The notes: a model not told the origin generated them from the sequence alone. 64,000 nt of DNA from Desulfovibrio aminophilus DSM 12254 (GCF_000422565.1 NZ_AUMA01000011.1:1-64000), one strand, 5' to 3'. Counted from the stretch's first letter, positions 26,301-38,861 are shown. Made by a program: numbers and translations.

Positions 26301-27782
26301 TCAGCGTGCGGCCTGGGGCGCGGGGGCCTGAGGGGCGGAGGGAGTCGCGGTTCCGGGCTCGGGCTCGGGCGTCCAGCCGCCGCCCAGGGTCTTGTACAGG
26401 GTCAGCAGGTTGGTCATCCGCGCCAGACGCAGGTCGACGAGGTCCTGCTGGGCCAGATAGAGGGTGCGCTGGGCGTCGAGCACGGGCAGGAAGCTGTCCA
26501 CGCCGCCCCGGAAGCGCATCTCCGAGAGGTTCAGGCTCGCCTGGGCGGCCTCCACGACCTTCTTCTGGGACAGCAGGCGCTCGTCCAGCGTGGCGCGCTG
26601 GGACAGGGCGTCGGCCACTTCGCGGAAAGCGGTCTGGATGCTCTTCTCGTATTGGGCCACGGCGATGTCGCGGTTGACCTTGGAGACTTCCAGGGTGGCG
26701 ATGTTGCGGCCCGTGTCGAAGAGCGGCAGAACGAGGCTCGGGGCGAAGAGCCAGGCCTGGGAGCCCGAGTCGAAGAGGCCGTTCAACTGGTGGCTGGCCG
26801 TGCCGAAGCTGCCGGTGAGCGAGATGCGCGGGAAGAAGTTGGCCCGCGCCGCGCCGATGTCCGCGTTGGCCGCCTTCAGTTCGTGTTCGGCAGCCAGGAT
26901 GTCCGGGCGGCGTGCGATGAGGTCCGAGGGCAGGCCCGCCGGGATGTCGCGCGGCTCGGCCACCTGGTCCAGGTTGGCCGCCGGGGGCAGGGTCGAGGGC
27001 AGAGGCTGCCCCAGGGCCAGGCGCAGGGCGTTTTCGGCCAGGGCCACCCGGCTCACCGAGGCGGAGGCCTGGACCCGGGCGGACTCCAGGCCGGTTTCGG
27101 CCTGGCGCAGATCGAGTTCCGTGGCCGCGCCGAAATCGAAGAGCTTGCGGGTCAGGTCATAGGTCTGGCGGCGGTTCTCCACCGTCTCCCGGTTCAGGCG
27201 CAGGCGTTCGCGTTCGGCCACCAGGGCCGCGTAGTCTCCGGCGATCTCGGCCACGAGGCTGATGTGCGCGCTCTTGCGGGCCTCCTCGGTGGCCAGGTAT
27301 TTCTCCAGAGCCTCGTCGCTGAGGCTCTTGACCCGGCCGAAGAGGTCCAGCTCGAAGGCGCTCACACCCAGGCCGACGCTGTACTGCCGCGAGGTGGTGG
27401 CCCGGCCGGAGGAGGAGAGGTCGGCGGGGAAGCGTTGCTGGGCGCTGCCCGCCTCGGCGTTCAGCGTGGGCAGGCGGTCGGCCCGCTGGATGCGGTACTG
27501 GGCCTGGGCCTTTTGGATGTTCAGGGCGGCCACGCGCAGGTCGCGGTTGTTGGCCAGCCCGATCTGCACCAGGGTCCGGGTGTCAGAATCCTGGAGGAAC
27601 TCGCGCCAGTCCAGGTCGGCGGCGGCCGTCGAGCCCTGCGTCAGGGTCGCGCCTTGAGCGGCCGCTCCCTCGGGCCAGGCGGCCTCCACGGGCGCCGCCG
27701 GGCGTTCATAGTCCGGGGCCATGGTCATGCAGCCGCCCAGCAGGGCGGTCAGCGCGGCCAGAATCAGGATGCGTGCGCGCAT
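26301..27782 (-). CDS. RND efflux outer membrane factor lipoprotein (NodT/OprM family)
   Basis: 493 aa. A lipoprotein signal with lipobox LLGGC puts the lipidated cysteine at C18, followed by the family start MAPDYERPAAPV. Two repeated coiled-coil/beta units of the TolC-like fold are evident (AGLPSDLIARRPDILAAEHELKAA, quoted as GLPSDLIARRPDI and AEHELKAA; L-DLFGRV-SLS). The last 25 residues are a Pro/Ala-rich tail. It forms the outer-membrane channel of the tripartite pump and starts 1 nt after the permease stop. Confidence 0.92.
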   Translation of the reverse strand: MRARILILAALTALLGGCMTMAPDYERPAAPVEAAWPEGAAAQGATLTQGSTAAADLDWREFLQDSDTRTLVQIGLANNRDLRVAALNIQKAQAQYRIQRADRLPTLNAEAGSAQQRFPADLSSSGRATTSRQYSVGLGVSAFELDLFGRVKSLSDEALEKYLATEEARKSAHISLVAEIAGDYAALVAERERLRLNRETVENRRQTYDLTRKLFDFGAATELDLRQAETGLESARVQASASVSRVALAENALRLALGQPLPSTLPPAANLDQVAEPRDIPAGLPSDLIARRPDILAAEHELKAANADIGAARANFFPRISLTGSFGTASHQLNGLFDSGSQAWLFAPSLVLPLFDTGRNIATLEVSKVNRDIAVAQYEKSIQTAFREVADALSQRATLDERLLSQKKVVEAAQASLNLSEMRFRGGVDSFLPVLDAQRTLYLAQQDLVDLRLARMTNLLTLYKTLGGGWTPEPEPGTATPSAPQAPAPQAAR

Positions 27783-27783
27783 A

Positions 27784-30700
27784 TCAGTGTCCTCCCTCCT
27801 GAGCGGCCGGCTTGTCTCCGGCCTGCGAGGGTTTGCTTGCGTGATCGTGCTTCTTCTTGCCCGGGAAGGAGCGGAAGACCAGGACGAAGAAGACGGGCAC
27901 GAAGAAGATGGCCAGCACCGTGGCCGAGATCATGCCGCCCATGACGCCGGTGCCGATGGCGTTCTGGCTGCCCGAGCCCGCCCCGCGCGAGAGGGCCAAC
28001 GGCAGGACGCCCAGGATGAAGGCCAGGGAGGTCATGAGGATGGGCCGCAGCCGCAGCCGCGCGGCCTCCAGGGTCGCCTCGAAGAGTGATCGTCCCCCTT
28101 CGTGGAGGGCCTTGGCGAACTCCACGATGAGGATGGCGTTCTTGGCCGAGAGGCCGATGGTCGTCAGCAGGCCCACCTGGAAGTAGACGTCGTTGGCCAG
28201 CCCGCGGAGGTTGGCCGCCAGCAGCGCGCCGATGACGCCCAGGGGCACCACGAGCATGACCGCGAAGGGCACGGACCAGCTCTCGTAGAGCGCGGCCAGG
28301 CAGAGGAAGACCACCAGGAGCGAGATGGCGTAGAGCATGGGGGCCTGGGCCCCGGCCAGGCGTTCCTGATAGGAGAGTCCGGTCCATTCGTAGCCGATGC
28401 CCTCGGGCAGCTTGGAGGCGATCTCCTCCACCGCGGCCATGGCCTCGCCCGAGCTTTTGCCTGGGGCGGGCATGCCGAGGATCTCCACGGCGGGTCTGCC
28501 GTTGTATCGTTCCAGACGCGGCGATCCGTAGCTCCAGTGACCCGTGGCGAAGGTCGAGAAGGGCACCATCTCGCCCAGGGTGTTGCGCACGTACCAGCGG
28601 TCCAGGTCGCCGGGCAGCATGCGGAAGGGCGCGTCGGCCTGGATGTAGACCTTCTTGACCCGCCCCTTGTCGATGAAGTCGTTGACGTAGGCGCTGCCCC
28701 AGGCCGAGGAGAGGGTCTCGTTGATGGTCGCCAGGGAGAGGTTCAGGGCCTTGGCCTTCTGCTGGTCGATGTCCACGTTGTATTCCGGCACGTCGTCCAG
28801 GCCATTGGGGCGCACGGCCATGAGCCGGGGATCCTTGGCCGCCATGCCGAGGAACATGTTGCGGGCTTCCATGAGCTTGGCGTGGCCCAGGCCCGCGCGG
28901 TCCTGCAGCTCGAAGTCGAAACCGCTGGCGTTGCCGAGTTCCATGACCGCCGGAGGCGTGAAGGCGAAGACCATGGCGTCGCGGATGGAGGCGAAGATGC
29001 CCATGGCTCGACCGGCCAGGGCCTCGGCGCGCAGATCCGGGCGGTCGCGCAGGTTCCAGTCCTTGAGCTTGACGAAGGCCATGGCGTTGTTCTGGCCGTT
29101 GCCCGCGAAGCTGAAGCCCGCCACCGAGAACACCGATTCGACGGCTTCGGCCTCGTCGTCCAGGAAGTGGTCCTCCACCGTGCGCAGGACCGCCAGGGTG
29201 CGCGGCTGGGTGGCTCCGGCGGGCAACTGGACCTGGGTGAAGATGAAGCCCTGGTCCTCGTCCGGGAGGAAGGCCGTGGGCATGCGCACGAAGAACAGGA
29301 CCATGGCCCCCACGATGGCGGCATAGATGACCATGTAGCGCCAGCCGCGCCGGATCATCCGGTTCACCGCGCTTTCGTAGCCGCGCGTGCAGGCGTTGAA
29401 TCCCCGGTTGAACCAGCCGAAGAAGCCGCGCTGGGGGACGGAATGGTCCATGGTCACGGGTTTGAGCATGGTGGCGCAGAGCGCCGGGGTCAGCACCAGG
29501 GCCACGATCACCGAGAGGACCATGGCCGAGACGATGGTGATGGAGAACTGGCGGTAGATGACGCCGGTGGAGCCGCCGAAGAAGGCCATGGGGATGAACA
29601 CGGCCGAGAGCACCAGGGCGATGCCCACCAGGGCGCCGGTGATCTGGCCCATGGACTTGCGTGTGGCCTGGCGCGGCGGCAGGCCCTCCTCGGCCATGAC
29701 GCGCTCCACGTTCTCGACCACCACGATGGCGTCGTCCACCAGCAGGCCGATGGCCAGGACCACGCCGAACATGGTCAGGGTGTTGATGGAGAAGCCGCAG
29801 ACCGCCAGCACGCCGAAGGTGCCCAAAAGCACCACGGGCACGGCGATGGTCGGGATGAGCGTGGCCCGGAAGTTCTGCAGGAAGAGAAACATGACCAGGA
29901 AGACCAGGCCGATGGCCTCGGCCAGGGTCTTGAGCACCTCCTCCACGGAGATGCGCACGAAGGGGGTGGTGTCGTACGGGTCCACCACCTTCAGGCCGTG
30001 GGGGAAGTACTTGGCCATTTCCTGGACGCGTTCGTGAACGTTCTTGGCGGTTTCCAGGGCGTTGGCCCCGGTGGCCAGCTTGATGGCCAGGGCGGTGGCC
30101 GGTTTGCGGTTGTAGAAGCCCAGAACTTCGTAACTCTCCGTACCCAGTTCCACGCGGGCCACGTCGGAGAGGTTCACGGTGGAACCGTCGGGGTTCACCT
30201 TGAGAAGGATGTTCTCGAATTGGTCCACGGTCTGGAGCCGGGACTGGGCGTTGATGGTCACGTTGAGCTGCTGGCCGGGGACGGCCGGGGCGCCGCCGAA
30301 CTGCCCGGCCGAGACCTGGGCGTTCTGGGCCCGGATGGCCTCGGCCACGTCCGCCGGGTTCAGGGCGAAGTTGTTCAGCCGGTTCGGATCGAGCCAGACG
30401 CGCATGGCGTACTGCGATCCGAACAGGGTCACGTCGCCCACGCCGTCCACGCGGCTGATGTCGTCCTGGACGTAGGTGGCCACATAGTCGGCGATGTCGA
30501 AGTTGGTCATGCCGCCGTCCTCGGAAATGAAGCCGAGGAGCAGCAGGAAGTTGGAGACCGCCTTGGTGACCCGGATGCCCTGGCGCTGGACCTCTTCCGG
30601 CAGCAGGGGCGTGGCCAGTTGGAGCTTGTTCTGGACCTGGACCTGGGCGATGTCCGGGTTGGTGTTGGCGTCGAAGGTCAGGGTGATGGTCACGTTGCCC

Positions 30701-30954
30701 GCGGAGTCGCTGGTGGACGACATGTAGCGCAGGTCGTCCAGACCCTGCATCTTCTGCTCGATGACCTGGGTGACCGTGTCTTCCAGGGTCTTGGCCGAGG
30801 CTCCGGGGTAGGTGGCGTCGATGGCGATGGCCGTGGGCGCGATGGGCGGATACTGGGAGATGGGCAGCTCGACGATGGCCAGCACGCCCGAGAGCATGAT
30901 CAGGATGGCGATGACCCAGGCGAAGACCGGGCGGTCGATGAAGAAACGAGCCAT
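27784..30954 (-). CDS. RND multidrug efflux permease (HAE1/AcrB-like)
   Basis: 1056 aa, the AcrB size. The N-terminus [17 protein letters not shown] is characteristic of HAE1 pumps. D407 and D408 ([13 protein letters not shown]) are the proton-relay aspartates at the AcrB positions, and the matching lysine lies in [13 protein letters not shown]. Two large periplasmic loops and 12 membrane helices are present. It exports hydrophobic or amphiphilic compounds by proton antiport. The C-terminal 25 residues are Lys/His-rich. It sits 16 nt behind the adaptor gene. Confidence 0.95.
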   Translation of the reverse strand: MARFFIDRPVFAWVIAILIMLSGVLAIVELPISQYPPIAPTAIAIDATYPGASAKTLEDTVTQVIEQKMQGLDDLRYMSSTSDSAGNVTITLTFDANTNPDIAQVQVQNKLQLATPLLPEEVQRQGIRVTKAVSNFLLLLGFISEDGGMTNFDIADYVATYVQDDISRVDGVGDVTLFGSQYAMRVWLDPNRLNNFALNPADVAEAIRAQNAQVSAGQFGGAPAVPGQQLNVTINAQSRLQTVDQFENILLKVNPDGSTVNLSDVARVELGTESYEVLGFYNRKPATALAIKLATGANALETAKNVHERVQEMAKYFPHGLKVVDPYDTTPFVRISVEEVLKTLAEAIGLVFLVMFLFLQNFRATLIPTIAVPVVLLGTFGVLAVCGFSINTLTMFGVVLAIGLLVDDAIVVVENVERVMAEEGLPPRQATRKSMGQITGALVGIALVLSAVFIPMAFFGGSTGVIYRQFSITIVSAMVLSVIVALVLTPALCATMLKPVTMDHSVPQRGFFGWFNRGFNACTRGYESAVNRMIRRGWRYMVIYAAIVGAMVLFFVRMPTAFLPDEDQGFIFTQVQLPAGATQPRTLAVLRTVEDHFLDDEAEAVESVFSVAGFSFAGNGQNNAMAFVKLKDWNLRDRPDLRAEALAGRAMGIFASIRDAMVFAFTPPAVMELGNASGFDFELQDRAGLGHAKLMEARNMFLGMAAKDPRLMAVRPNGLDDVPEYNVDIDQQKAKALNLSLATINETLSSAWGSAYVNDFIDKGRVKKVYIQADAPFRMLPGDLDRWYVRNTLGEMVPFSTFATGHWSYGSPRLERYNGRPAVEILGMPAPGKSSGEAMAAVEEIASKLPEGIGYEWTGLSYQERLAGAQAPMLYAISLLVVFLCLAALYESWSVPFAVMLVVPLGVIGALLAANLRGLANDVYFQVGLLTTIGLSAKNAILIVEFAKALHEGGRSLFEATLEAARLRLRPILMTSLAFILGVLPLALSRGAGSGSQNAIGTGVMGGMISATVLAIFFVPVFFVLVFRSFPGKKKHDHASKPSQAGDKPAAQEGGH

Positions 30955-30970
30955 GATGGTCGCACCGATC

Positions 30971-32176
30971 CTACTGCTTGTCCGCCGGGGCTGCCGAGGC
31001 GGGGGTGGCTGCGGGAGCGGGGGTGGAGGCCGTGGGGGCGGGCTGGGCCTTCATGCCGGGGCGCACCTTCTGGAGGCCGTCCACGATGAGCCGGTCGCCG
31101 GCGTTCAGGCCGGAGCGCACCAGCCACTTGTCGCCCATGGCGCGGTCCACTTGGACGATCCGCTGCTCCACGGTGCCGTCGGGAGCCAGGACCAGGGCCG
31201 TGGCCTCGCCCTTGAAGTTGCGGGTCACGCCCTGCTGCGGGGCCAGGATGGCCTGCTCGCTCACGCCTTCCTCCAGGACGGCGCGCACGAACATTCCGGG
31301 CAGCAGTTCGGCGGAGGGGTTGGGAAACACGGCGCGCAGGGTGATGGCCCCGGTGCTCTGATCCACCGTGACATCGGAGAATTCCAGACGCCCCTCGCGG
31401 GAGTAGGGGGTGCCGTCCTCCAGAAGGAGTTTGACCACGGCCTGATTCTCGCCCGCGCTGCGGAGACGTCCCTCGGCCAGATCGCGCTTGAGACGCAGCA
31501 GTTCCGCGCTGGACTGGGTCACGTCCACGTAGATCGGGTCGAGCTGCTGGACCGTGGACAGGGCCGTGCCCTGACTGGCCGTGACCAGCGCGCCCGGGGT
31601 CACGGCGGAACGGCCGATGCGTCCGGAAATGGGCGAGGTGACCCGGGTGTAGCCGAGATTGATTCTGGCCGTGGCCAGCGCGGCCTTGTCCACTTCCACG
31701 AGGGCCTCGGCCTGCTTGGCGAGGGCCACGGCGTCGTCATAGTCCTGACGACTCACGGCGTTGACCGTGACCAGCTGGGTGTAGCGTTCGGCCCGGAGCT
31801 TGGCCGGGATCGCGTTGGCCTCGGAGCGGGCCAGGGCGGCCTTGGCGCTGTCGAAGGCGGCCTGGTAGGTGGCGGGATCGATTTGGTACAGGATGTCTCC
31901 GGCCTTGACGTCCGCGCCTTCCGTGAACAGGCGCTTCTGAATGATGCCGCCCACCTGGGGCCGGACCTCGGCGATGAGATAAGGGGAAGTGCGGCCGGCC
32001 AGGGTGGTGGTCAGGGAGACGGCCTGGGGCGTCAACTCCATGATGCCCACCTGGGGGAGCTGCGCCTGACCCTTGGAGGCGCCCTCCTGGGCCAGGGCCG
32101 GAAGCGGGCCCCAGAGAATCGCCGCGGCGATTAGCGCCGCGGCTCCGAACCGAATGCTTGTCTTCATGATGCGCAT
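30971..32176 (-). CDS. RND efflux periplasmic adaptor subunit (AcrA-like)
   Basis: 401 aa from the ATG at 32176, which has AGGTGG just upstream. The ATG at 32167 (MKTSIRF) is the alternative. A Sec signal peptide ends near PALAQ-E. Membrane-fusion-protein elements run in order: the first lipoyl half ([21 protein letters not shown], in parts VRPQVGGII and LFTEGADV), a helical hairpin, the second half ([15 protein letters not shown]), then beta-barrel and membrane-proximal domains. The tail is Ala/Pro/Thr-rich. No lipobox was seen. First gene of the pump operon. A small gene lies 157 nt upstream behind a sigma-54-type promoter that may also serve the pump. Confidence 0.93.
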   Translation of the reverse strand: MRIMKTSIRFGAAALIAAAILWGPLPALAQEGASKGQAQLPQVGIMELTPQAVSLTTTLAGRTSPYLIAEVRPQVGGIIQKRLFTEGADVKAGDILYQIDPATYQAAFDSAKAALARSEANAIPAKLRAERYTQLVTVNAVSRQDYDDAVALAKQAEALVEVDKAALATARINLGYTRVTSPISGRIGRSAVTPGALVTASQGTALSTVQQLDPIYVDVTQSSAELLRLKRDLAEGRLRSAGENQAVVKLLLEDGTPYSREGRLEFSDVTVDQSTGAITLRAVFPNPSAELLPGMFVRAVLEEGVSEQAILAPQQGVTRNFKGEATALVLAPDGTVEQRIVQVDRAMGDKWLVRSGLNAGDRLIVDGLQKVRPGMKAQPAPTASTPAPAATPASAAPADKQ

Positions 32177-32333
32177 GGTCCACCTGAATGGTTGCGTTAA
32201 GTTCCTCAAAAGCCGACCCTGGTCCGCACGGAAAGCGTTCCAGGACAAAGGCGATGCATCGATACACCGAAAAAACACCGGAGGGGAAGGAAAATCGGCT
32301 GGCCCTCCCGGAATCCGCAGCCGCGTGGGCATC

Positions 32334-32606
32334 TCACGCTCCCGTCTCCGTCTTGCGTTCAAGCCACACCGAGTGATGGACCAGCCCGTATTCCCGCAGC
32401 AGCGTGGCGAGATGTTGGCCGATCCTGCTGCGGCCGGCCGGTCCTGCTCCTTCCCAGAACAGGAGGGCGTTCACGTCCGTGGGCAGCGTCGCCTCGACGC
32501 AGACGCGGCAGGCCGTGAGTCCGGGCTCCCGGACCGCCTCCAGGGTCTGTTCCAGGAAATAGGACAGGTCGTCCCGTTTCTCGGCGTCGAAGACGCGCAG
32601 GGTCAC
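32334..32606 (-). CDS. Small hypothetical protein behind a sigma-54-type promoter
   Basis: About 90 aa from GTG 32606. The frame is also open from ATG 32657 (107 aa) and 32714, but those starts fall in or upstream of the -24/-12 promoter at 32672-32657, and neither has an RBS. The protein is soluble, with a ferredoxin-like alternation of strands and helices: TLRVFDAEKRDDLSYFLEQ, CRVCVEATLPTDVNALLFWE, then YGLVHHSVWLE. It has two cysteines (CRVC). I do not recognise the family. The layout resembles small dimeric alpha/beta-barrel monooxygenases, but this is only a visual impression. It lies upstream of the RND operon on the same strand. Confidence 0.55.
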   Translation of the reverse strand: MTLRVFDAEKRDDLSYFLEQTLEAVREPGLTACRVCVEATLPTDVNALLFWEGAGPAGRSRIGQHLATLLREYGLVHHSVWLERKTETGA

Positions 32607-32656
32607 GGCCTCGACCCAGCATGCGGTGCGCTGCGTTTGTTTCACGCGGCCTATCA

Positions 32657-32672
32657 TGCCATAACCGTGCCA
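32657..32672 (-). promoter_or_regulatory. Sigma-54 (-24/-12) promoter
   Basis: Minus strand TGGCACGGTTATGGCA: a perfect TGGCACG -24 block and GG-N10-GC spacing. The -12 block is TGGCA in place of TTGCA (one mismatch). Predicted start near 32646. Three palindromic sites lie about 90, 111 and 139 nt upstream, next to a divergent sigma-54 activator gene. This is the standard enhancer layout. Confidence 0.75.
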
Positions 32673-32727
32673 GCGATGGAATGCTTTGGGTTTTCTGGCG
32701 ACATCTGGGGGCATCAGAAGGAGAAAA

Positions 32728-32792
32728 TTACCCTATGGGGTATTATTTTTACCCCTAGAGGTAATCTTGCTTGAATTTACCATATGGGGTAA
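32728..32792. promoter_or_regulatory. Three near-palindromic sites, probable enhancer for sigma-54 activator
   Basis: Three copies of a TTACCCC-TA-GGGGTAA-like palindrome: TACCCTATGGGGTA (32729-32742, 6 of 7 pairs), TTACCCCTAGAGGTAA (32749-32764, one mismatched pair) and TTACCATATGGGGTAA (32777-32792, two mismatched pairs). Centres are 21 and 28 bp apart. They lie between the activator gene at 32826 and the -24/-12 promoter at 32657-32672, so they could act as upstream activating sequences and as autoregulatory operators. Confidence 0.8.
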
Positions 32793-32825
32793 TCAGGCCT
32801 GGACCGGTAGCCCGGGAGGAGGAGC

Positions 32826-34388
32826 ATGCGCATCGACGCCAACGAGTTTTTCCGCCAGGCCGCGGTGCGGATCTGCGGCAGTCTGGACGTGGAAACGGCC
32901 ATGCGCGACTGCCTGGAATACATCAAGGACTTCATCCCGGCCCAGGTCATGGACATGCGCATCTTCGTGCCCGGGGCCGACGTGCTCAAGCCCGTGGCCT
33001 CGGTGGCCGTGGACGGTTTCGGCGACCATGGCGGGCTCATCCCCGTGACTTCCCAGGGCAAGGAGACTCCCCTCTCGCTTTGGGAAAACATGGAAGAGGT
33101 GGTCATGGTCAACCGGCCCGCCGAATTGCCCAACGTGCGCGAATCGTTGCGGCTCATGGGCCAGGATGGTCAGTATGACTTCTCCATCCTGATTCTCCGG
33201 CTTGATCTCCAGGGGCGGCGCATCGGAGACCTGGGCATCCGGGTCCGTGGCACGGACCGCTATCTTCCGGAGCATGTGGAGCTGTTGCGCCTGTTGCGCG
33301 AACCGTTCGCCATCGCCATGGCCAACGCTCTCAAGCACCAGGAGGTGGTTCGCCTCAAGGACCTCCTGGACGACGACAACCGCTTTCTGCGCACCGAGAT
33401 GCGCGAGCTGGCGGGCGCGGACATCGTGGGCTCGGATTTCGGGTTGCGCGAGGTCATGGCCCAGGTCCGCCAGGTGGCGCCCCTGGAGTCGCCGGTGCTG
33501 CTCCTGGGCGAAACCGGCGTGGGCAAGGAGGTTCTGGCCAACGCCATCCATGAGTTCTCGCCTCGGCGCAACGGCCCGCTCATCAAGGTCAATTGCGGAG
33601 CCATTCCGGACTCGCTCATCGACAGCGAGCTCTTCGGTCACGAGAAGGGGGCCTTCACCGGCGCGGCCGCGCGCAAACGCGGCCGGTTCGAGCGGGCCGA
33701 CGGCGGGACCATCTTCCTGGACGAGATCGGCGAACTGCCGCCCCAGGCGCAGATCCGGCTTCTGCACGTGTGCCAGCGCCACGAGATCGAACGCGTGGGC
33801 GGCAGCGAGCCCGTGCCCGTGAACATCCGCATCGTCGCGGCCACCCACCGCGACCTGAAACGCATGGTCGCCTCGGGGGCCTTCCGTGAAGACCTCTGGT
33901 TCCGGCTGAACATCTTTCCCGTGTCCATCCCGCCCTTGCGCGAGCGCAAGGAGGACATTCCGGCCTTGGTGCATCACTTCATGGAGAGCAAAGCCCGCGA
34001 ACTGAAGATGCGTGAGCGCCCCGTCCTGCCGCCGGGAGCCTTGGAGCGTCTTGCCGGCTACAGCTGGCCGGGCAACGTGCGCGAACTGGAGAATACGGTG
34101 GAGCGGGCCATGATCCGCAGCCGCGACGGGGTGCTCGTGTTCGAGACTCCTCGGCCCGAGGACGCGGTTGCCGGGGCGGACCCGGATATGCCGGACGAGG
34201 GCCGCTTTCTTTCCCTGGACGAGGCCGACGCCCGGCATATCCGCAAGGCCATGGCCCTCTCCAGGGGAAGAGTCAACGGACGGGGCGGCGCGGCGGAACT
34301 CCTGGGACTGCACCCGAACACCCTGCGCAAGCGCATGAGCCGCCTGGGCATTCCCTTCGGCCGCAAGGCCGCGCCGTTCAAAGCCTGA
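32826..34388 (+). CDS. Sigma-54-dependent transcriptional activator (GAF-AAA+-HTH)
   Basis: 520 aa, with GGGAGGAGG just before the ATG. The N-terminal GAF-like sensor spans about 10-170. The AAA+ domain has Walker A GETGVGKE (228-235), the sigma-54 contact loop GAFTGA (275-280), Walker B TIFLDE and arginine-finger region. A C-terminal Fis-type HTH (GGAAELLGLHPNTLRKRMSRLG) follows. The layout is that of NorR/FhlA-like activators that sense small ligands directly. It is divergent from a -24/-12 promoter with three palindromes between, so its target is probably the small gene and the RND pump operon. The ligand is unknown. Confidence 0.92.
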   Translation: MRIDANEFFRQAAVRICGSLDVETAMRDCLEYIKDFIPAQVMDMRIFVPGADVLKPVASVAVDGFGDHGGLIPVTSQGKETPLSLWENMEEVVMVNRPAELPNVRESLRLMGQDGQYDFSILILRLDLQGRRIGDLGIRVRGTDRYLPEHVELLRLLREPFAIAMANALKHQEVVRLKDLLDDDNRFLRTEMRELAGADIVGSDFGLREVMAQVRQVAPLESPVLLLGETGVGKEVLANAIHEFSPRRNGPLIKVNCGAIPDSLIDSELFGHEKGAFTGAAARKRGRFERADGGTIFLDEIGELPPQAQIRLLHVCQRHEIERVGGSEPVPVNIRIVAATHRDLKRMVASGAFREDLWFRLNIFPVSIPPLRERKEDIPALVHHFMESKARELKMRERPVLPPGALERLAGYSWPGNVRELENTVERAMIRSRDGVLVFETPRPEDAVAGADPDMPDEGRFLSLDEADARHIRKAMALSRGRVNGRGGAAELLGLHPNTLRKRMSRLGIPFGRKAAPFKA

Positions 34389-34396
34389 GCCGCTGG

Positions 34397-35789
34397 TCAA
34401 TCCTCGCGGCCGCGGAATCCTTCGGCGGCCATGCCGAGACGGCGCAGGATCTTCTGGAGGGAGACCCGTTCCAGGCCGGAGAGGCGCGCGGCCTGGGAGA
34501 CGTTGCCGCCGGTCTCCTCCAGGAGCCGCTGCATGTAGGAGCGGGTGAAGTCGTCCACCAGCCGATGCTTGGCGTCCTTGTAGATTTCCAGCCGAGAGAT
34601 GGCCGGGGTCGGGCCGCCGCCCGGGGTGTCCAGGAGCCGGACCTGGGCCTGGGTGATCATCGGGCCGGGACAGAAGACCACCAGTCGACGCACGAAGTTC
34701 AACAGCTCCCGCACGTTGCCTGGCCAGGGGCGGCAGCGCAGGTATTCCAGGGCGTCATCGGCCAGTTCCTTGTCGCCGGAGTCCAGCTCCCCGCATGTTT
34801 CCCGGAGGTAGTGCCGGACGAGGATCGGGATGTCGTCCGGCCGTTCGCGCAGGGAGGGCACGCGCACCGTGAGCACGTTCAGGCGGTAGAAGAGATCCTC
34901 GCGGAAGGCTCCCGAGGCCACCCGGGACTCCAGATTCTGGTTGGTGGAGGCAAGGATGCGCACGTCCACCTTGACGTTCTCGCTGCCGCCCACGGGCCGC
35001 ACCGCGCCCTCTTCCAGGGCCCGCAGAAGCTTGGGCTGCAGGTGCGGGGGCAGATCCCCGATTTCGTCCAGGAGCAGGCTGCCGCCGTCGGCGGTCTGGA
35101 ACAGACCACGCCGGGGCTGGTCCGCGCCGGTGAAGGCTCCCTTGACGTGTCCGAAGAGTTCGCTCTCCAGAATCTGATCCGGGATGGCCGTGCAGTTCAG
35201 GCTCACCAGCCGCCGCGATCCCCGACGGCTCAATGCGTGGATGGTTCGGGCCACCAGTTCCTTGCCCACCCCGGATTCGCCCAGGATGAGCACGGTGTAG
35301 TCCGTTGCCGCCACGGCCTCGATCCGTGTCCGCAGGTCGCGGATGGCCGGGCTCTCGCCGATGAACCGGGCGCAGGAACCGCAGGTGACCACGGCCGCCC
35401 GCAGGCGGCGATTTTCCGCCAACAGGGCCGAGCGTTCCAGCCCTTTGCTCACGGCCCTGTAGAGGCCGTCCTGGTCGATGGGCTTGGTCAGAAAGTCATA
35501 GGCTCCGGCCTTGAGCGCGGCCACGGCCGTTTCAATGGTGCCGAAGCCTGTGAGCAGAATCACGGACAGGAGGGGGTGACGGGCCAAGGCCTGGTCCAGC
35601 AGCGCGGCGCCGTCCATGCCGGGCATGCGCAGGTCGGTGAGCAGCAGGCCGCAACGGTTCTCACGCAGCGCCGCCAGGGCCGACGGGCCGTCATGGCGGA
35701 CCAGCACGGGGTTGTTCGGAAAGCCCTTGGTGATGAGTCTGGCCACGCCGTTGGCGAAGTCGACCTCGTCGTCGACCACGAGGATGACG

Positions 35790-35812
<23 letters not shown>
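34397..35812 (-). CDS. Sigma-54-dependent response regulator (NtrC family)
   Basis: 471 aa. Receiver domain with DD (14-15), phosphoacceptor D60 (LLLTDLRMPGMDG) and K110 (LTKP). AAA+ domain with Walker A GESGVGKE (178-185) and GAFTGA (225-230). C-terminal Fis-type HTH (NVSQAARLSGLERVSLQKILRRLG, in part NVSQAARLSG). A cysteine pair C144/C147 (CGSC) lies in the linker. It overlaps the end of the upstream sensor kinase gene by 23 nt, so the two form a pair. The likely target is the -24/-12 promoter at 42713-42728 ahead of the YeiH transporter operon on the same strand. Confidence 0.93.
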
Positions 35813-38210
<2,398 letters not shown>

Positions 38211-38316
38211 GATTGCCTGTCCGGTTCTCGCCTGGTCCTGGGCCGTCGCCCGTCGTCGCCCGCGTGGAGGTTCCCGGTTTCAGGCATAGTCGCCCGTCGA
38301 AGAGAGTGTCAAGGCA

Positions 38317-38364
38317 CGCCGGAGGCCTCGGGTCGGGGCGAGTGAACCTCGAGGCCTTCCGGCG
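38317..38364. terminator. Long hairpin, possible terminator between 38373 gene and sensor kinase
   Basis: CGCCGGAGGCCTCGGGT (38317-38333) pairs with ACCTCGAGGCCTTCCGGCG (38346-38364), with one bulge and one mismatch. The T tract on the minus strand is poor, so it may only attenuate or stabilise the mRNA. Confidence 0.45.
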
Positions 38365-38372
38365 CGGCCGGG

Positions 38373-38609
38373 TCAGCGCGCGGCGGGCGGCCGCCCGGAG
38401 AAGACTTCAGCCTCCCAGGCCTCCACGTAATACAGGCTGGTGCCGGGATTCTTGGCCCAGGCGCAGTCGCCGTGGAAACTCCGCTCCACGGGCCAGGCGC
38501 TTTTCCGGGACAGGGCCTCGTCCAGGCTGCCGGCCTCGACGATCTCCTCGGATGTCGCCGAGAGCTTGCCCTGGGGGCCCCAGATGTAGCGGACCTTGTA
38601 CTGGTTCAC
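38373..38609 (-). CDS. Small hypothetical protein
   Basis: 78 aa, GTG start with a GGAGGG ribosome binding site 6 nt upstream. Small soluble protein with a beta-rich start (YKVRYIWGPQGK), a helix (SLDEALSRK), then aromatic residues (WAKNPGTSLYYVEAWEAEVF). No family is recognised. It lies just behind the terminator of the YeiH operon and ahead of the sensor kinase gene, on the same strand as both. It may be part of the same regulon by read-through. Confidence 0.6.
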   Translation of the reverse strand: MNQYKVRYIWGPQGKLSATSEEIVEAGSLDEALSRKSAWPVERSFHGDCAWAKNPGTSLYYVEAWEAEVFSGRPPAAR

Positions 38610-38624
38610 GATTGCCCTCCGTGG

Positions 38625-38658
38625 GAAAAGGCGGGGCGGACGGTTTCGTCCGCCCCGC
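38625..38658 (-). terminator. Terminator of the YeiH transporter operon
   Basis: An 11-bp perfect GC-rich stem (GCGGGGCGGAC / GTCCGCCCCGC, 38631-38641 and 38648-38658) with a 6-nt loop, followed on the minus strand by CTTTTCCC. It lies 12 nt behind the stop of the 56-aa membrane protein gene. Confidence 0.85.
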
Positions 38659-38670
38659 GCGGTCGTGCGA

Positions 38671-38841
38671 TCAGACGCCGTGGGCGCCGGGAATGAAGCT
38701 GCTCACGAAGTAGAGCACCACCAGGAGCACGACGCCCAGGCCGAAGCCCCAGGCGCAGAGGCGCTTCTCCACGTTGCTCAGGGGCTCGTATTCCATCTTC
38801 TGGATTTCCTCTTGAAACTTGAGATCCTTCATCTGTTCCAT
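38671..38841 (-). CDS. 56-aa single-helix membrane protein, partner of YeiH-like transporter
   Basis: 56 aa, with a GAAGGAGA ribosome binding site. Residues 1-28 are charged and amphipathic (repeated Glu/Lys, Met-rich), and residues 30-49 form one membrane helix ending in FIPGAHGV. It starts 20 nt behind the second YeiH-like gene and is followed by the operon terminator. Size and position suggest an accessory subunit or regulator of the transporter. No family is recognised. Confidence 0.75.
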   Translation of the reverse strand: MEQMKDLKFQEEIQKMEYEPLSNVEKRLCAWGFGLGVVLLVVLYFVSSFIPGAHGV

Positions 38842-38861
38842 TGTATCTTCTCCTTCAATGA

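Noticed and set aside
28102-31089. 995-codon open frame opposite the RND permease gene, and similar long frames opposite or inside other genes (1646-3652, 44222-47284, 57554-60040, 32793-34400, 13705-15501)
   Set aside because: They are antisense or out-of-frame shadows of clearly recognised genes in high-GC DNA. Composition is dominated by His, Gly, Gln, Arg and Ala, and no domain or RBS is present.
32657-32714. ATG starts at 32657 and 32714 for the small gene before the RND operon
   Set aside because: No RBS at either, and both lie at or upstream of the -24/-12 promoter, so they would not be in the mRNA. The GTG at 32606 was preferred, with reservation.
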